Of a DNA stretch of 64,000 bases, positions 40,701 through 51,046 are shown one piece after another. The translations under genes and the position numbers were made by a program. The stretch comes from Pseudogymnoascus destructans (Eukaryota > Ascomycota > Leotiomycetes > Thelebolales > Thelebolaceae). Positions within the stretch are counted from its first letter, which is position 1. Each line of letters opens with the position of its first letter. The notes below the pieces were generated by a model. That model made no database searches and was not told where the DNA came from. It saw only the letters and a program-made list of their open reading frames with translations. The stretch is taken from positions 1,178,001-1,242,000 of the forward strand of contig NW_020167522.1 in assembly GCF_001641265.1 (NCBI RefSeq), written 5' to 3'.

Positions 40701-41165
40701 CCTGAGGACCCCTTGTTTGACCTCGACACAGACCAAGACCAGAAGGAAGAGTTTGACTTCGAATGGAGCGAGGTTTCTGGGTTTGCCTCGCGAGCAGACG
40801 ACACATGGGAAAAGATAATGAAACAAACTAGCCCGGAATTCAAAGACGATTTTATACTCGACCCTAGGGATCCCTTGTTTAGGGCGAATGCGATCATGGA
40901 CTTGGATGAGACATATCCACCGTCTTATCTTGATATGCCTGCCAAAAGTTGGAACCTTCCTAAGGACTTCTGGGTTGGGACAAATGCGACAGTGGACCTA
41001 GATGAAAAGTATCCACTATCTTCTCATGGAATGCCTGCCAATAGTTGGAGCCTTCCAATTATAGAGGATGCCAATGATACCTCTGGTATATTTCAATACA
41101 TCGACTTATCTCACAATACTCCAGCAGAAGGCTCGGAGGAGGTTTTATCTACATATTGGCCGTAA
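37747..41165 (+). pseudogene. DUF3435-type tyrosine recombinase (Starship captain family) with zinc fingers, decayed
   Basis: Readable introns: 37934-37977 (GTAAGT...AACAG), one at about 38,202-38,259, one at about 38,510-38,560, and 39,762-39,808 (GTAAAT...GCAG). Tyrosine-recombinase hallmarks in order: MAYTGARPGTIVVSSA (first R), ITMFLGFAFADQAFENL, LRPYNFRRGTANAIAGK (second R), LLNHTTKTSAEYY (H and nucleophile Y). This is the DUF3435 pattern. A C2H2 region follows (CNICSFEM, then H..CH; CLWDNCRSS; CRWNGCGQKLSS with HLLDFH) and an acidic tail with internal repeats. Two one-base shifts (near 38,607 and 38,653) and a TAA after 'DSQNLFL' (39,152) break it. I see no Starship boundary or cargo. 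Confidence 0.75.
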
Positions 41166-42381
41166 GATAATGATGCTCTTCAAGTTTTGCAAAGTAGTCA
41201 TTATCAGGCACTGAAGATGGATGATGGAATTAGATTAGTTTTTCAATATGAACCTAAGATCGTGTTGGTATTGCATTGCAGCTATATAGCAATGAGAAAC
41301 TATAGAGTATATTTCGGGCCCCAGCTACAAAGATAAATTGTAATACAACAGGTCATGGACTCCTTCTGCTTCCCTATGATACTGTAATAGCACCGTGAAA
41401 TATACGCTCTTGTTGTTTAATCAAATAAAGTTCCGCTTCGTCTGAACAGAGAGCTCATACCGCTGTTAGACGAACAGCGATATTCAAGCCTGCTGCAGAG
41501 AGAGGAGGCAGTGTCCTACCCTTGGATGCCCCCTGAACAAAGACTTAGCCCTCCAACTCCAGCCGTGATTTATGCTCGGCATTTTCGGGGAATCAGCATT
41601 GGTATTCTAGGATTTTAACCTGGGTTGGCATAGATTCAACTTAATTCTCTCATTTAAAGCACATCATTTCTAATAGCCGTTACCCTTACCTCTCCGCTTC
41701 CAATAGCTGTGGCTCTCGCGCCAAGACCACCACCAAAACCGTCCTCCGTTGTCAGCCTTCTGCTTCCCTGTTCCTGCGTCCTGTGTCTTTGATCATGACA
41801 GCGGCTTCGCGGAAACGGGAGACGGTCGGCTTGCTTCGGTGCTTTGACCTCTAGAGGTCAAGTACCCTGAATCCTAGAAACCGCATTCTGTGAGGGGAGC
41901 AAAGTATACTCGAAGAAACCTGGGCGCAATTAAGGAGACACGCGGAAAATACAGCTCCACCACTCCAACCTGGACACCGATCTCAATTCAAAGAATGGAT
42001 TCTCAGAACCACCTCGTCACAAACAGTGCAACGCAGTAGCAAGTCTATGGTAGGACACCAGAAGTCAGCATGAGGTGACTGCCTGGTAGGCAGCTGGTGG
42101 TATTAACCAGCAACTACTGTACCTACACTCATAGATGCTTTAAATATTATCACACTTGTATCCTCAGTTCAGGGCTCTAACTCGCCAGAGCGGCTGGGAC
42201 ACACGAAGTACTTGTTGATGGTAGTGGCGGAATAGAGGGATCCAAATCGGGGGACAGCGGTGAAAATCACTACAGACATCGAAAGAAACAGTTCAATTTT
42301 AAACAGTATCCCAAGAGTGTTCTAGGCATAAATATATGACTCTATCCTAATATCCCATAGCCTACATATCTCTACTCTGAT
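41166..42381. other. Intergenic, no gene recognised
   Basis: Sequence between the recombinase relic and the hydrolase gene. Contains short inverted words (CCTCTAGAGG near 41,848) but no open frame or RNA gene that I can support. Confidence 0.45.
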
Positions 42382-43620
42382 TCAGCCTGTAAATGACGGA
42401 TCCACAGCTTCAAAAGAGCGCATAACGGCCATTGTTATTACTGGGTAGCCCATAATAACATCATGTAAGCCAGTCTTGAGAATTTCCTCCCGAATAACAC
42501 CGTTTTCTGCCCGCCATTCCATGACTGACCCTGCAGCGCCCAGATCTACCTTGGATTCCAATTTTCTTGCTTCGAGTTCGTCGCAGCTTATTCCTGAATA
42601 CACTGAAGCGTTGACAACATGCCAAAAGATAGTGGGGGTGTGATGACATGGAATATCATAATCGTCCTCGGCATGTATGATCGTTAGGCGATACATCTCT
42701 CCATTAACTTCATTAGCTCGGACGTATTGTGCAATGTTGTCTTTGCTCAACCATTTATCCTGTATAAAGCGTTGAAGGTAGTTGAACAGCAGCGGGAGCT
42801 TCGCAAGCGGCGCCAGGACAGGAATAGTTCCTGCGACTCGGTAGGTCGCGACAAGTGTTGCGACATCAACAAATGGTGCAACTAGAATGGTGCCTGCAAA
42901 GACGACGGGTGGATGTTGGAGAGCAAGGTGCTTAGACACAGCGATGCTCACAGCCGTGCCCATAGATTGAGCAAAGATGAGAATACGGCAGGAAGGGATG
43001 CTGGCGACGTTCATAGCCCAGTCCGCAACGGCAAGGGCATCCAGTATAAGTCCGCTCTCGGACCGTGTGCCGGTGCTACGCCCAAATCCTCGATAGTCAA
43101 ATGTCAAGACATGAATCTTTCCAGGCTGGCCCGCCGACAGCGCGTGATAGTTGGGAACTCTATAGCCCGAGCCCACGGTTCCCCCAGCACCATGCATGTG
43201 AATAATTAGTCGAGCATCAGGATTATCGCGCAAAAGTTGGAAAGCTAGTCGAGACGTGATATCGGAAACGAAACCAGTTGGTTCAGCAACAAGAGGACGC
43301 TCGTTTTTGCGATACAACTCTCTGGGAAGAATATGCCAGGCGTAAAGATGTTCACCATCGGATGTCTCAATAGAGAAAGGAGTAACCTGGTTCTTTAGAA
43401 AGCCAAAGATCTCAGGAACATCGAGATCCTTGCACCACGTCATCTGAATTGCGTGCAGGTAAACAACATGGGATTGAAAGGTCGACGTCGTCAGCAGTCC
43501 CAGTAGTGCCGTATACAGCCCAGCCGCAACTGCTACCGAAATGAAGGCATATTTCGCCGCCGTCATGATTGGCAGAGGTGAGGTGCTGAGGCTGTTGACC
43601 GCTGTGGAAGATTGTGCCAT
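42382..43620 (-). CDS. ABHD12-like alpha/beta-hydrolase, membrane anchored
   Basis: 412 residues, one exon. A hydrophobic anchor near residues 23-45 (AKYAFISVAVAAGLYTALLG) is followed by an alpha/beta-hydrolase fold. It has the oxyanion HMHGAGGTVGSGYR, the DYRGFGRSTG loop, nucleophile serine in IFAQSMGTAVS (a variant GxSxG with A at the first position), an acid in HAEDDYDIP and a C-terminal histidine in TGLHDVIMG. Layout and length match ABHD12/ABHD13-type serine hydrolases that act on lysophospholipids or monoacylglycerol; the substrate here is not known. Met 19 gives a shorter form lacking the first Ser/Thr-rich segment. It is intact though flanked by mobile DNA. Confidence 0.88.
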   Translation of the reverse strand: MAQSSTAVNSLSTSPLPIMTAAKYAFISVAVAAGLYTALLGLLTTSTFQSHVVYLHAIQMTWCKDLDVPEIFGFLKNQVTPFSIETSDGEHLYAWHILPRELYRKNERPLVAEPTGFVSDITSRLAFQLLRDNPDARLIIHMHGAGGTVGSGYRVPNYHALSAGQPGKIHVLTFDYRGFGRSTGTRSESGLILDALAVADWAMNVASIPSCRILIFAQSMGTAVSIAVSKHLALQHPPVVFAGTILVAPFVDVATLVATYRVAGTIPVLAPLAKLPLLFNYLQRFIQDKWLSKDNIAQYVRANEVNGEMYRLTIIHAEDDYDIPCHHTPTIFWHVVNASVYSGISCDELEARKLESKVDLGAAGSVMEWRAENGVIREEILKTGLHDVIMGYPVITMAVMRSFEAVDPSFTG

Positions 43621-44658
43621 AGCTGGCTCTCCTCAAGGGCTTTCTTCCGCCTATACAGAAGTGATGCTGGAGCAGATCTTGGTGAATGAGGGTCTCGTTG
43701 CTGCTCCCAGTCGCTGTTTGTAGTACAACTTTCATAAGTTTGAGACATGTTTGCGGCCTCTCAAGGTGCGGAAGAAGCTTATGGTAATTGAAAGAACTAC
43801 AAAGAGGAAGATTGAAGACGTGAGTAGTGCTCTAGTGACGGTGGCCAGGGCATCGTTGGCCAGAGTTTCCAAATGAGGACAAGTGCACTTTAAGCGCCAT
43901 GGCTACAGGGGGTCAGTGAGAAAACGTTGATGCAGGGATGGTCAACCTATAGGATGCTGTTGTTCTATCTCAATTAGGAATCTCTACTATTCATTCATTC
44001 CTGTAACGTCCCTCCCTACGTGGAGGAAAACTCACTGTGCAGGAAAAAAAGATGGGTACTTTGACTTTAATAATGTCAAAATCTGTGCAGGCATCGATAT
44101 CTCCTATATTTTTGCATCAGTCGTGTTCCGTGGCTACTACTTGAACACTCTAAACCCCTCCTACTAGAAAATCACGTTGACGTTGTCGCCCTCCCGCCTG
44201 ATTTGCAGAGAGTCTCTATTCACAGCGCAATAGAGTTCCTCCATCATAGCTCTACTATTGAGCTCTTATCACTCCTAATACATATAAAGGGTCTTATCTA
44301 AACTCTATGGCCTCACCTGCCACGCAGGAGATCGTCATTAGCCTTGCGGTAGGTGTGTAGCGCAAATTGCCTTCGAAATTTGCCTTCGAAATTTTAGCGG
44401 AGTCTAAAATAAGAAGGTTCTTCGATAAGAAGAGAGGGTGGGCGCTTCGGCGATTCTTCGATCCGGCCTTGGCGCTTTTCCGAACGTGGTTCGCGTGGTT
44501 TCTTATAAATCGGTGGAAATACAATCCGTATTGTTTCTTACACATCGCTGTAAATATAATCCGTGCTTGGTGTGTTTTCTCTGTCCACTTAATCCGATCC
44601 TGCTATTTCTCATATTTCGTGTCACGTGCTAGTCTGGGTGTGTTGCTGCTGTCCGTGC
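43621..44658. other. Intergenic, no gene recognised
   Basis: Promoter side of the hydrolase gene, then AT-rich DNA. TTTGCCTTCGAAATT is repeated in tandem at about 44,368-44,393. The last 8 bases (44659-44666) are the target duplicate of the next element. Confidence 0.45.
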
Positions 44659-45221
44659 GCCACAACTAGGCTGCGCACTACTCGCTCAATACTCGGCTCA
44701 CTCGCTCAGTGGGTTACTCAGCTGGGTGAGTAGCTGAACCTTTTACTCGACTCGGTGAGTGAGGTCAATACTCAGTTACTCTGTAAAAACCCGGTGAGTA
44801 CTCGGCTATCACGTGTAAGATTTATGCATCATGTGAACAGTCCCTCATACGATTAATACTGTTTTATGGTTAAGTTAAAGTATTACATCTATTAGCATCA
44901 CTCTCGCCATCTCTAGTAAGCTGTGAGAACGAATCATGTATATTCCTCTATCTAAGTACCATGATTATCAGAAGATTATTAGAACGCTATTATCTATTAT
45001 ATATGCTTAAGAACATCCCTCCACCTTGCTTGATGAGGCCGGCCAGACCTACTAATACCTAAAGTATTTATAGGGTCTTGATGAGGATCCTCGACTGAGC
45101 GGAACGAGCTATGAGTCAAGATAACTGTGTATAGAACTTGTTCATAAAATGTCTCTTGTGTGAGAATATGATCTTATTATAGGTATTAACCTACATAATT
45201 CTGGTAATAATCTGGTAATCC

Positions 45222-45479
45222 TTACTTGTTGAGGTTGCATTTGATTGATTCGCATTTGATAGAGACTATCCTTCCCATCTGTGACTTCTTTTTGCAAATG
45301 TCTGATGCAAGATGTGTTGCCATAGACTTTGGGCCAGCAGACTTGATTGCAGGATGCGTAAGGGCCTTCGAACAATAAGTACAAATAACACATGGTTCTC
45401 CAGAAAGCCGGTCTGCTCCTTGGTGATAACTTCTCCAGTATTGAGAACTCCAGTTGGTTGAATCCCATGCAATCTTCAT
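45222..45479 (-). pseudogene. BED-type zinc-finger stub of a hAT transposase
   Basis: Reads MKIAWDSTNWSSQYWRSYHQ, then CVICTYCSKALTHP...GPKSMATHLASDICKK: two CxxC-type cysteines and a later H...C, as in BED fingers at the start of hAT transposases. No RNase H core follows within the 550 bases left before the terminus, so the catalytic part has been deleted. Confidence 0.6.
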
Positions 45480-45619
45480 AAGGAGTTTTGTAGTATGATC
45501 TGAGTGTTGTTCATACCATCGTGATAGCTTCCACCACTCAATGAATATATCGTGTGTATCCTTAGTCCATTTGACGAATTGGTTTAACTTGCCAATATAT
45601 TCAAGGCCTGCAGGGACTT

Positions 45620-45868
45620 TGTAAGGATGCCTGTCCCTCAGTGATGGAAAGGATCTGAGTCGGGCAGGTTACGGTCACATGATAAGAGTTAAGGCAGGTT
45701 AGCTGAGTCGGACCCGTTTCGGGTACTTAAGGAGATTGACCCAACGGGGGTTCCTCTCTTCATCTTTTTTGTATCCTTCGTAGTAGACCTATAGGATAGC
45801 ATCCGTTTAGCCTCTGACTCGCACTCTCATATGCTATTACTGTGAGCTGGGTGCCCTGTGTCCTTACA
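45620..45868 (+). mobile_element. Solo LTR-B (249 bp)
   Basis: TGTAAGGATGCCTGTCC... to TGTGTCCTTACA with exact 5-bp duplications GACTT (45615-45619 and 45869-45873). Confidence 0.95.
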
Positions 45869-46087
45869 GACTTGATTTAATGAGGATAGTCGTTGAGAAG
45901 ACGGAAAAGAGTCTGAGAATACTGTCAGAATCAAACAACTCTGAGTATTGAGATGGCATTTGGCAAATTGCTCGATTATCAGAAGGTTACCAGAAGTCTG
46001 GCTACGATGAAGTACTTAAATACCTGGTTTTCCAACGCGAAAGGTACTCCAGCGCTATAACTTTAGCAACTCAAGTTCTCCTCTACT

Positions 46088-47573
46088 CTAGCTCCAGGAA
46101 CAACATATCCTGTGCAGCTGATACCTTAGCCCACTTTTCCTTATCAAACTTCTTAGAGTAGACAAGTAAGAACGCCTCTTTGAAGCTAGAACTATGAGTG
46201 GATATTTGCAACCATCCATTGTCGACAAGATTGTAAGACTTTGGGTACCACTGCACAGGTCCTGGTAATTAGGCCCACTTTCCAAACTGCCTGCTCGTAC
46301 AAACAGAAATATTTATGTGGTGGGATAACCTCGTGAAAAGTGCTATAATAAACAATTAGTATTGCCAGAAGATTGCTAGGATGATCAGAGACGTACCCTT
46401 CCTCTACATCAATCCACGGCATATACTCAAAGAGACGCTCAGGCTTCTTTCTCAGCTTTCCAGCCTTTCTCGTATATGAGTGGATACAGCTATCCCAGAA
46501 ATGTTGCCACTTGCGGAAATTGGACTCTTCATGGGCCTATCAACTATTAGTATCACCAGAAGATTACCAGATTATGAGGTAGCATACATCAATGTGCGCT
46601 TGAGTTAAGAGAGCCTGGGTGCTAGTGATCTCTTCATCGGAAAGCTCATCTGGTAGAACAGCCTCGTCATTTAAAATATCTCGCGCTGTAACATAAGCTC
46701 CAACTCCAAATCGTCTTCAACCTCAGTATCCTCCCATTCACTGTTATGATTGTCATCGATTGGAATACTTGAGATACCCTCAAATGCAGCAAGCTCAGAC
46801 AGAAGTTGTTTGGGCGGAGTAGATGGTGGGGCTTGTGGAGAAGAAGAGGCGCTAATATTCTTGACTTTCTGATTCGCAATGCAAGATGCATGGGTACCCT
46901 TCTCAGTCCTGTTTATAGTTAGATTGAGGCTACCAGAGATTATCAGAAGGAACTTACCGAACACAAATACGCTCAACCTTCAATTCATTCTGTAGACGTG
47001 TCTTGTCTTCAGTAGAGGCAGCGATATACTTTGTGTAATGACACAGGGCACCCAGCTCACAGTAATAGCATATGAGAGTGCGAGTTGGAGGCTAAAAGGA
47101 TGCTATCCTATAGGTCTACTACGAAGGATACAAAAAAGATGAAGGGGGAACCCCGTTAAGTTTGTTTCCTTAAGTACCCGAAACGGGCCCGACTCGGTTA
47201 TCCCAACCCTAGCCCTGAACCTTCCACCGCAACAGGTCCGCATCGACCCTGAACCCTACACCCTTACTGTCCCCCACTATAGTGTAACTCGCTATGTCCT
47301 CCTCTACTGGTCCGAAACCACACCGAGTCGGATTTCATGCTTGTGGTGACCGTAACAGCTCTGAGGCGGGTTCTTCGAGTATCTAGGTAAGGAGGCATCC
47401 TTACACTTTGCAGACTTATATAACTTCTTTAAGTAGTAGCTCAGATCAGCATGGTCAGCCTTGAGTGCTAAGTGAACAGCCTTCTCATCTTCAGTAAGGT
47501 TGGAGACGCAGTTGCGAGCTTTGATAGTATTCGCATTAGTGGAGAGTTCTTCATGTGCCTTGAGTTTCGCCAT
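46088..47573 (-). pseudogene. Unrecognised multi-exon gene of the H3-carrying hAT element
   Basis: From Met 47573: AKLKAHEELSTNANTIKARN, KAVHLALKADHADLSYYLKK, ending YKSAK. The LTR-B copy (47034-47405) splits it, and the frame resumes IAASTEDKTRLQNELKVERI. An intron (GTAAGTTCC... ATAAACAG, 46964 down to 46911) leads to ASCIANQKVKNISASSS and an acidic stretch (SEWEDTEVEDDLELELM). A TAA breaks it before 'NDEAVLPDELSDEEI'; then KWQHFWDSCIHSYTRK and MPWIDVEEG with two more introns. I know no family for it. It looks like a DNA-binding or linker-type protein with basic and acidic parts, possibly the element's second gene. Confidence 0.5.
47034..47405 (-). mobile_element. Solo LTR-B, long variant (372 bp)
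   Basis: Minus-strand LTR-B with about 120 extra bases in the U3 part (47,210-47,350), flanked by exact CTTTG duplications (47029-47033 and 47406-47410). Removal restores the reading frame of the gene it interrupts. Confidence 0.93.
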
Positions 47574-47900
47574 ACTAACTAAACACGTGATTAGCAGAGA
47601 TCTCCAGAAGTTCTGGCTATAGAATCAAGATAATAAACTTAGTTGAAGTCCTAGTGAAGAGGTAAAGGCTCAAAAGCGAAGAAGAATGTGTAGATCGGAG
47701 AGTAACCAAGGAAGGTGGTTCTAAGGTCGTGGTTATTTTAAAGTTGCAAACAAAAATATTTGTGAAGGAATATTCACCTACAAAGAATTACTGTTCCAAA
47801 AACAACACCACAATGCGCACCTTCATATAAAACACATACCTTTCAACCTCTACCTCTTTACTATACTCTTCTTCTGCAATATTCTTTCTACAAACTCACT

Positions 47901-48546
47901 GTAAGTACACATATCTTTTGATCTACTTCTTTATCTTGTGTTTACTTTACTAACTCACCTTGATATTAGCAAATGACTCGTACCAAGCAAACTGCTAGGA
48001 GATCAACTGGCGGCATAGCACCAAGGATGCCACTTGGATTACGGGCTGGCTCTGGGCTTGGCGGAAAGGGACAGGAAAAGGCTGTGGGCACAGCAAGAAA
48101 AGCTCCAGTTTGCTCATCTCAAGCTAGCAACAATCATGCTCAGAAGGCCACGCGCTGCACAAAGTCTAGTAAGAGGATTACCAGAGGATTACCAGAGGAT
48201 TACCAGAACTCTCTAATAAACATATAGGCACCAAGGCTCTCCGCGATATCAGAAGACAGCAACTTGATACTAGCTCCCATTCCAGCGTCTTGTTAGGGAA
48301 ATCACAGTAGACTTCAAGTCCAATCTTCGCTTCCAGCAATCTGCTATCCTAGCTCTTTAGGAAGCTGCTGAATGCTTCCTTATTCGAGAATTTGAGAGTA
48401 TGATGTTTAAACATAGTGACAGGGACATACTAACAGTTATAGTGACAAACCTCCTCGCTATTCATGCGAAGAGAGTGACAATTCAGGCAAAGGGTATGAT
48501 ATTGGTTCGGCGTTTGCAGGATATGATGTTTAAGCTGTGGGCTTAA
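47901..48546 (+). pseudogene. Histone H3-like gene inside a hAT element
   Basis: Start codon 47973; exons 47973-48168, 48228-48397 and 48443-48546. Introns are 59 bp (GTAAGA...TATAG) and 45 bp (GTATGA...TACTAAC...TATAG). A 5'-UTR intron fits 47901-47969 (GTAAGTAC...TATTAG). N-tail MTRTKQTARRSTGGIAPRMP matches H3 but has R for K9, I for K14 and M for K18; K4 is kept. A longer basic linker follows. Then ALRDIRRQQLDTS, PFQRLVREITVDFKSNLRFQ, QSAILAL, EAAECFLIREFEMTNLLAIH and AKRVTIQAKGMILVRRLQ align with the H3 histone fold. The C-terminus runs on to MMFKLWA. A short deletion with frameshift lies at about 48,265-48,275 and one Q codon is TAG (48358), so this copy is dead. Confidence 0.85.
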
Positions 48547-48895
48547 TCGATGGAAATGTCTCTCACCCAGGAATGAAGGTCAGATGAGTTCTGGCAACCA
48601 TCTGGTAACCTGGTACCTAAAGGCCAAAGGTTATAGTGTGGAATAGGACATCAACAATATGGGAATGGAGTTGGAGTTATGGCGTCTTGATCAATGAAGT
48701 CGCACCCCGTTTTTAACATAAGTAATGGCTAATCAAACACGTGATATAACTGAGTTGCCAAGACCCATACTAGGTACTCAGCAAGTGAGTAATCCTCATT
48801 CAACAATACTCGGGACATGAGCGAGTAACTCAGCTGGGTGAGTAAAAATTCTACTACTCGACTCGTGAGTACCCAGTGCGCAGCCTAGCCACAAC

Positions 48896-49020
48896 TGAAA
48901 CTTTGTCGATTTCATCCACCTTACACTTACGAACTGCTTATTCTAACGTTTCTCAATTGAAAGTCCACTACTCTCATCAATTTCGAAGGCTTCGTGTGAG
49001 CCGCAGGCTAGCACCCACGT
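48896..49020. repeat. 125-bp repeat also present at 51,047
   Basis: TGAAACTTTGTCGATTTCATCC... to GGCTTCGTGTGAGCC matches 51047-51172 with about 10 percent differences. One copy abuts the hAT insertion, the other the far side of pogo-like element 4. Confidence 0.75.
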
Positions 49021-49065
49021 GATGCATGTAACCACGCGGATTAATGCCTCGATTCAATGCAACTA

Positions 49066-50925
49066 ACGTACATGTATAGCGAAAGCGCCAAACAAGCGAA
49101 AGCGCCAAAATTATCTACCCTCACGACAAACATTGCGATAAATCTACCACAACATTAGAAATCAATTGAAACTACTCGGAGTCCTCTTCCTCAGAGGTGT
49201 CTATTACAATCTGACACGTGCGCGCATTGTGCCCAGTCTCACCACACTTGCCACAGCGACGGGCACGGGTTTCTTCCCTTGGCTTCCGACCACGGCTTGC
49301 CCTTATTTCCTGCTCTACCTGCTGCACAACATCCCTCTCATCCTGTAGCTCTTGCGCCCCTTGTTGACTAAGTGATCCTCCTTGCTGTAGTCGTGTTTTC
49401 CTAGCTCTCCGGCGCTTGCTTAGTACTTCATTTGCCTGTCGTAGGTTTTGGTTCTCTCCCTTTAGCAGTGCTAATTGATGCATTATTTGCGATGCACCCT
49501 TTGTAAACTGGTCAACAGCTGCATAGATTGAGGTTGGAGAGCTATTTTGATGGCGTGAAATCCGAGTTTTAATAAATGTAGACTGTGACATAGCTTCAAT
49601 TGGGTTGTTTGGTGTCTGAGAAACCCAAGGTTGAGCAGTACCTGGGCGGGAGCTTGGAGGCGTTGGTGTCCTTAACTTAAGATCAAGTGTAGATATCACT
49701 CTCTCAGGGTCAAATGGAAGAAGCCCTGCCCCTCGGAACCCGCCTCAAATGTTACTTTCCGTCATTGTAGTGTTAAATGCAGTGTGGAAGGCAGGAAAGA
49801 AGTCATCCTTTGTAATATGAGAAATATGAGCCTGCATCATATCTTCAATTTGCCGACCATAGGCCTGCTTTAACGGGCCGAAACAGCCAACATCAAGTGG
49901 CTGGAGTAGATGAGAAGAGTGAGCAGGCATACAAAGCGTAATAATGTTGTGTTCCTTGCAGTACTCCTCAAACTCATCTGAGTGGTGGCTCTCATGACCA
50001 TCAAGGACTAACAAGCGATAACCACCAACACTCCGGGCCTTTGTATGCTTCTCAAAGTGCTGAATCCAATCCATGCCTCTCTCGTTTGTAGTCCAGCCAT
50101 TTTCAGTAACAGAAATCACCCAATCGCTTGAAAATCCACTATTCTCATACCAAGATGTAAGGTGGTGTTTGCCTGCAACAATGATAAATGGTGGTACTGC
50201 CCAACCTTGAGAACTAACGCCTTGGATTACTGTAACCCATTCCCGATTACCAGGCTGTACCTTCTTTGCTTTTTCCCGCCCGTCTGAGCTTGTTACAACC
50301 ATAGCAGTTGAGATAACGCCCATCATAAACCCAGTCTCATCAAAGTTGTAGATATCTGCTTCATCGATACCATATTTCGCAATTGTGTTACGCACAAGCT
50401 CAAACCAGCCATTAATAACTTCTGGATCTTCGCACTTAGCCCTCTGGTAGTCGTATTTGCGCTGAAAGCGTATCTGGAGCTCTACACGCCGCTTAACAAA
50501 GTTTGAAGCCCAACGCGACCCAACGCGTGACGCGTCGCGTGTTGCAAGTAGTCGACTTGCCATATCTTCAACAACAGACAGCCGAGGAGGAAACCCTTTG
50601 GCAGCTAGGTCGAGTATATACTGAACAAGGACGGACTCCTCTAGGTTAGTTAATTTCCGTGAGTTGGCTTGGATATCGCGTCGTGAAGGTACACCTTCTA
50701 GACGACGACCTAGCTTGCGGTGGTCCACAGAATAGATCCTAGCAGCAACTCGAAGGCGTAACTTTGGGTCGCTTTGCATAGCCTGGATAGCTAGCACTAA
50801 TTGGCTTTCATCGTTTTTATGGGGCATGTTTTGTTGTTGAGGAATTTAACATTTAGTTGGGGGGTTTGGTCACCGCATCATTTTGGCGCTTTCGCTTGTT
50901 TGGCGCTTTCGCTATACATGTACGT
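49066..50925 (-). mobile_element. Pogo-like element 4, nearly intact (1,860 bp)
   Basis: Inverted repeats of at least 45 bp start ACGTACATGTATAGCGAAAG; each contains the direct repeat GCGAAAGCGCCAAA twice. TA dinucleotides flank both ends (49064-49065 and 50926-50927). It encodes one long transposase on the minus strand with a single stop. A 5'-terminal piece of a second copy lies at 61,414. Confidence 0.93.
49172..50827 (-). pseudogene. Pogo-like DDE_1 transposase with zinc knuckle, one stop
   Basis: 551 codons in a single frame. N-terminal psq/CENP-B type helix-turn-helix (LVLAIQAMQSDPKLRLRVAA, KLGRRLEGVPSRRDIQ, SRWASNFVKRRVEL), DDE_1 core (DIYNFDETGFMMGVIS; LLVLDGHESHHSDEFEEYC; ITLCMPAHSSHLLQPLDVGC) and 'GAGLLPFDPERVIS'. 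A coiled coil (ALLKGENQNLRQANEVL) and a CCHC knuckle RRCGKCGETGHNARTCQ end it. The only defect is a TGA at 49745-49747 between 'ESNI' and 'GGFRGAGL', a likely C-to-T or G-to-A change. It may have been active until recently. Confidence 0.92.
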
Positions 50926-51046
50926 TAACGATTTTTGGGCGTTTCTTTTTCCGAATTAATCCGTTCTAGTTTAGTAATCTCTTTAGTAAGCTCGTCTTAG
51001 CCTATCAGCCAATGCTTTCTTTTTAGTGGTAGTGTTTGTACGCCAC

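Larger units (their letters stand above)
44667..48887. mobile_element. hAT-type element carrying a histone H3-like gene
   Basis: Termini TAGGCTGCGCACT (44667) and AGTGCGCAGCCTA (to 48887) are inverted repeats. An exact 8-bp duplication GCCACAAC flanks them (44659-44666 and 48888-48895), the hAT hallmark. Subterminal zones are rich in ACTCGCTC/GAGTACTC words. Inside, on minus: a BED-finger stub (45222-45479) and an unrecognised multi-exon gene (46088-47573). On plus: a histone H3-like gene (47901-48546). Two LTR-B solo LTRs are nested. No transposase catalytic core is left, so it would be non-autonomous. Without the LTRs it is about 3.6 kb. Confidence 0.88.

Noticed and set aside
48169..48227. 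Coding continuation of the H3-like exon (KRITRGLPEDYQNSL)
   Set aside because: The stretch has a GTAAG donor, CTAAT branch and TATAG acceptor, and removing it restores H3 similarity.
48398..48442. A 15-codon insertion in the H3 fold
   Set aside because: It is an intron (GTATGA, TACTAAC, TATAG); splicing gives the normal FE-TNL.AIHAKR spacing.
37747..48887. A complete Starship from the recombinase to the H3-carrying element
   Set aside because: No matching boundary repeats or target site were found, and the H3 element has its own 8-bp target duplication.
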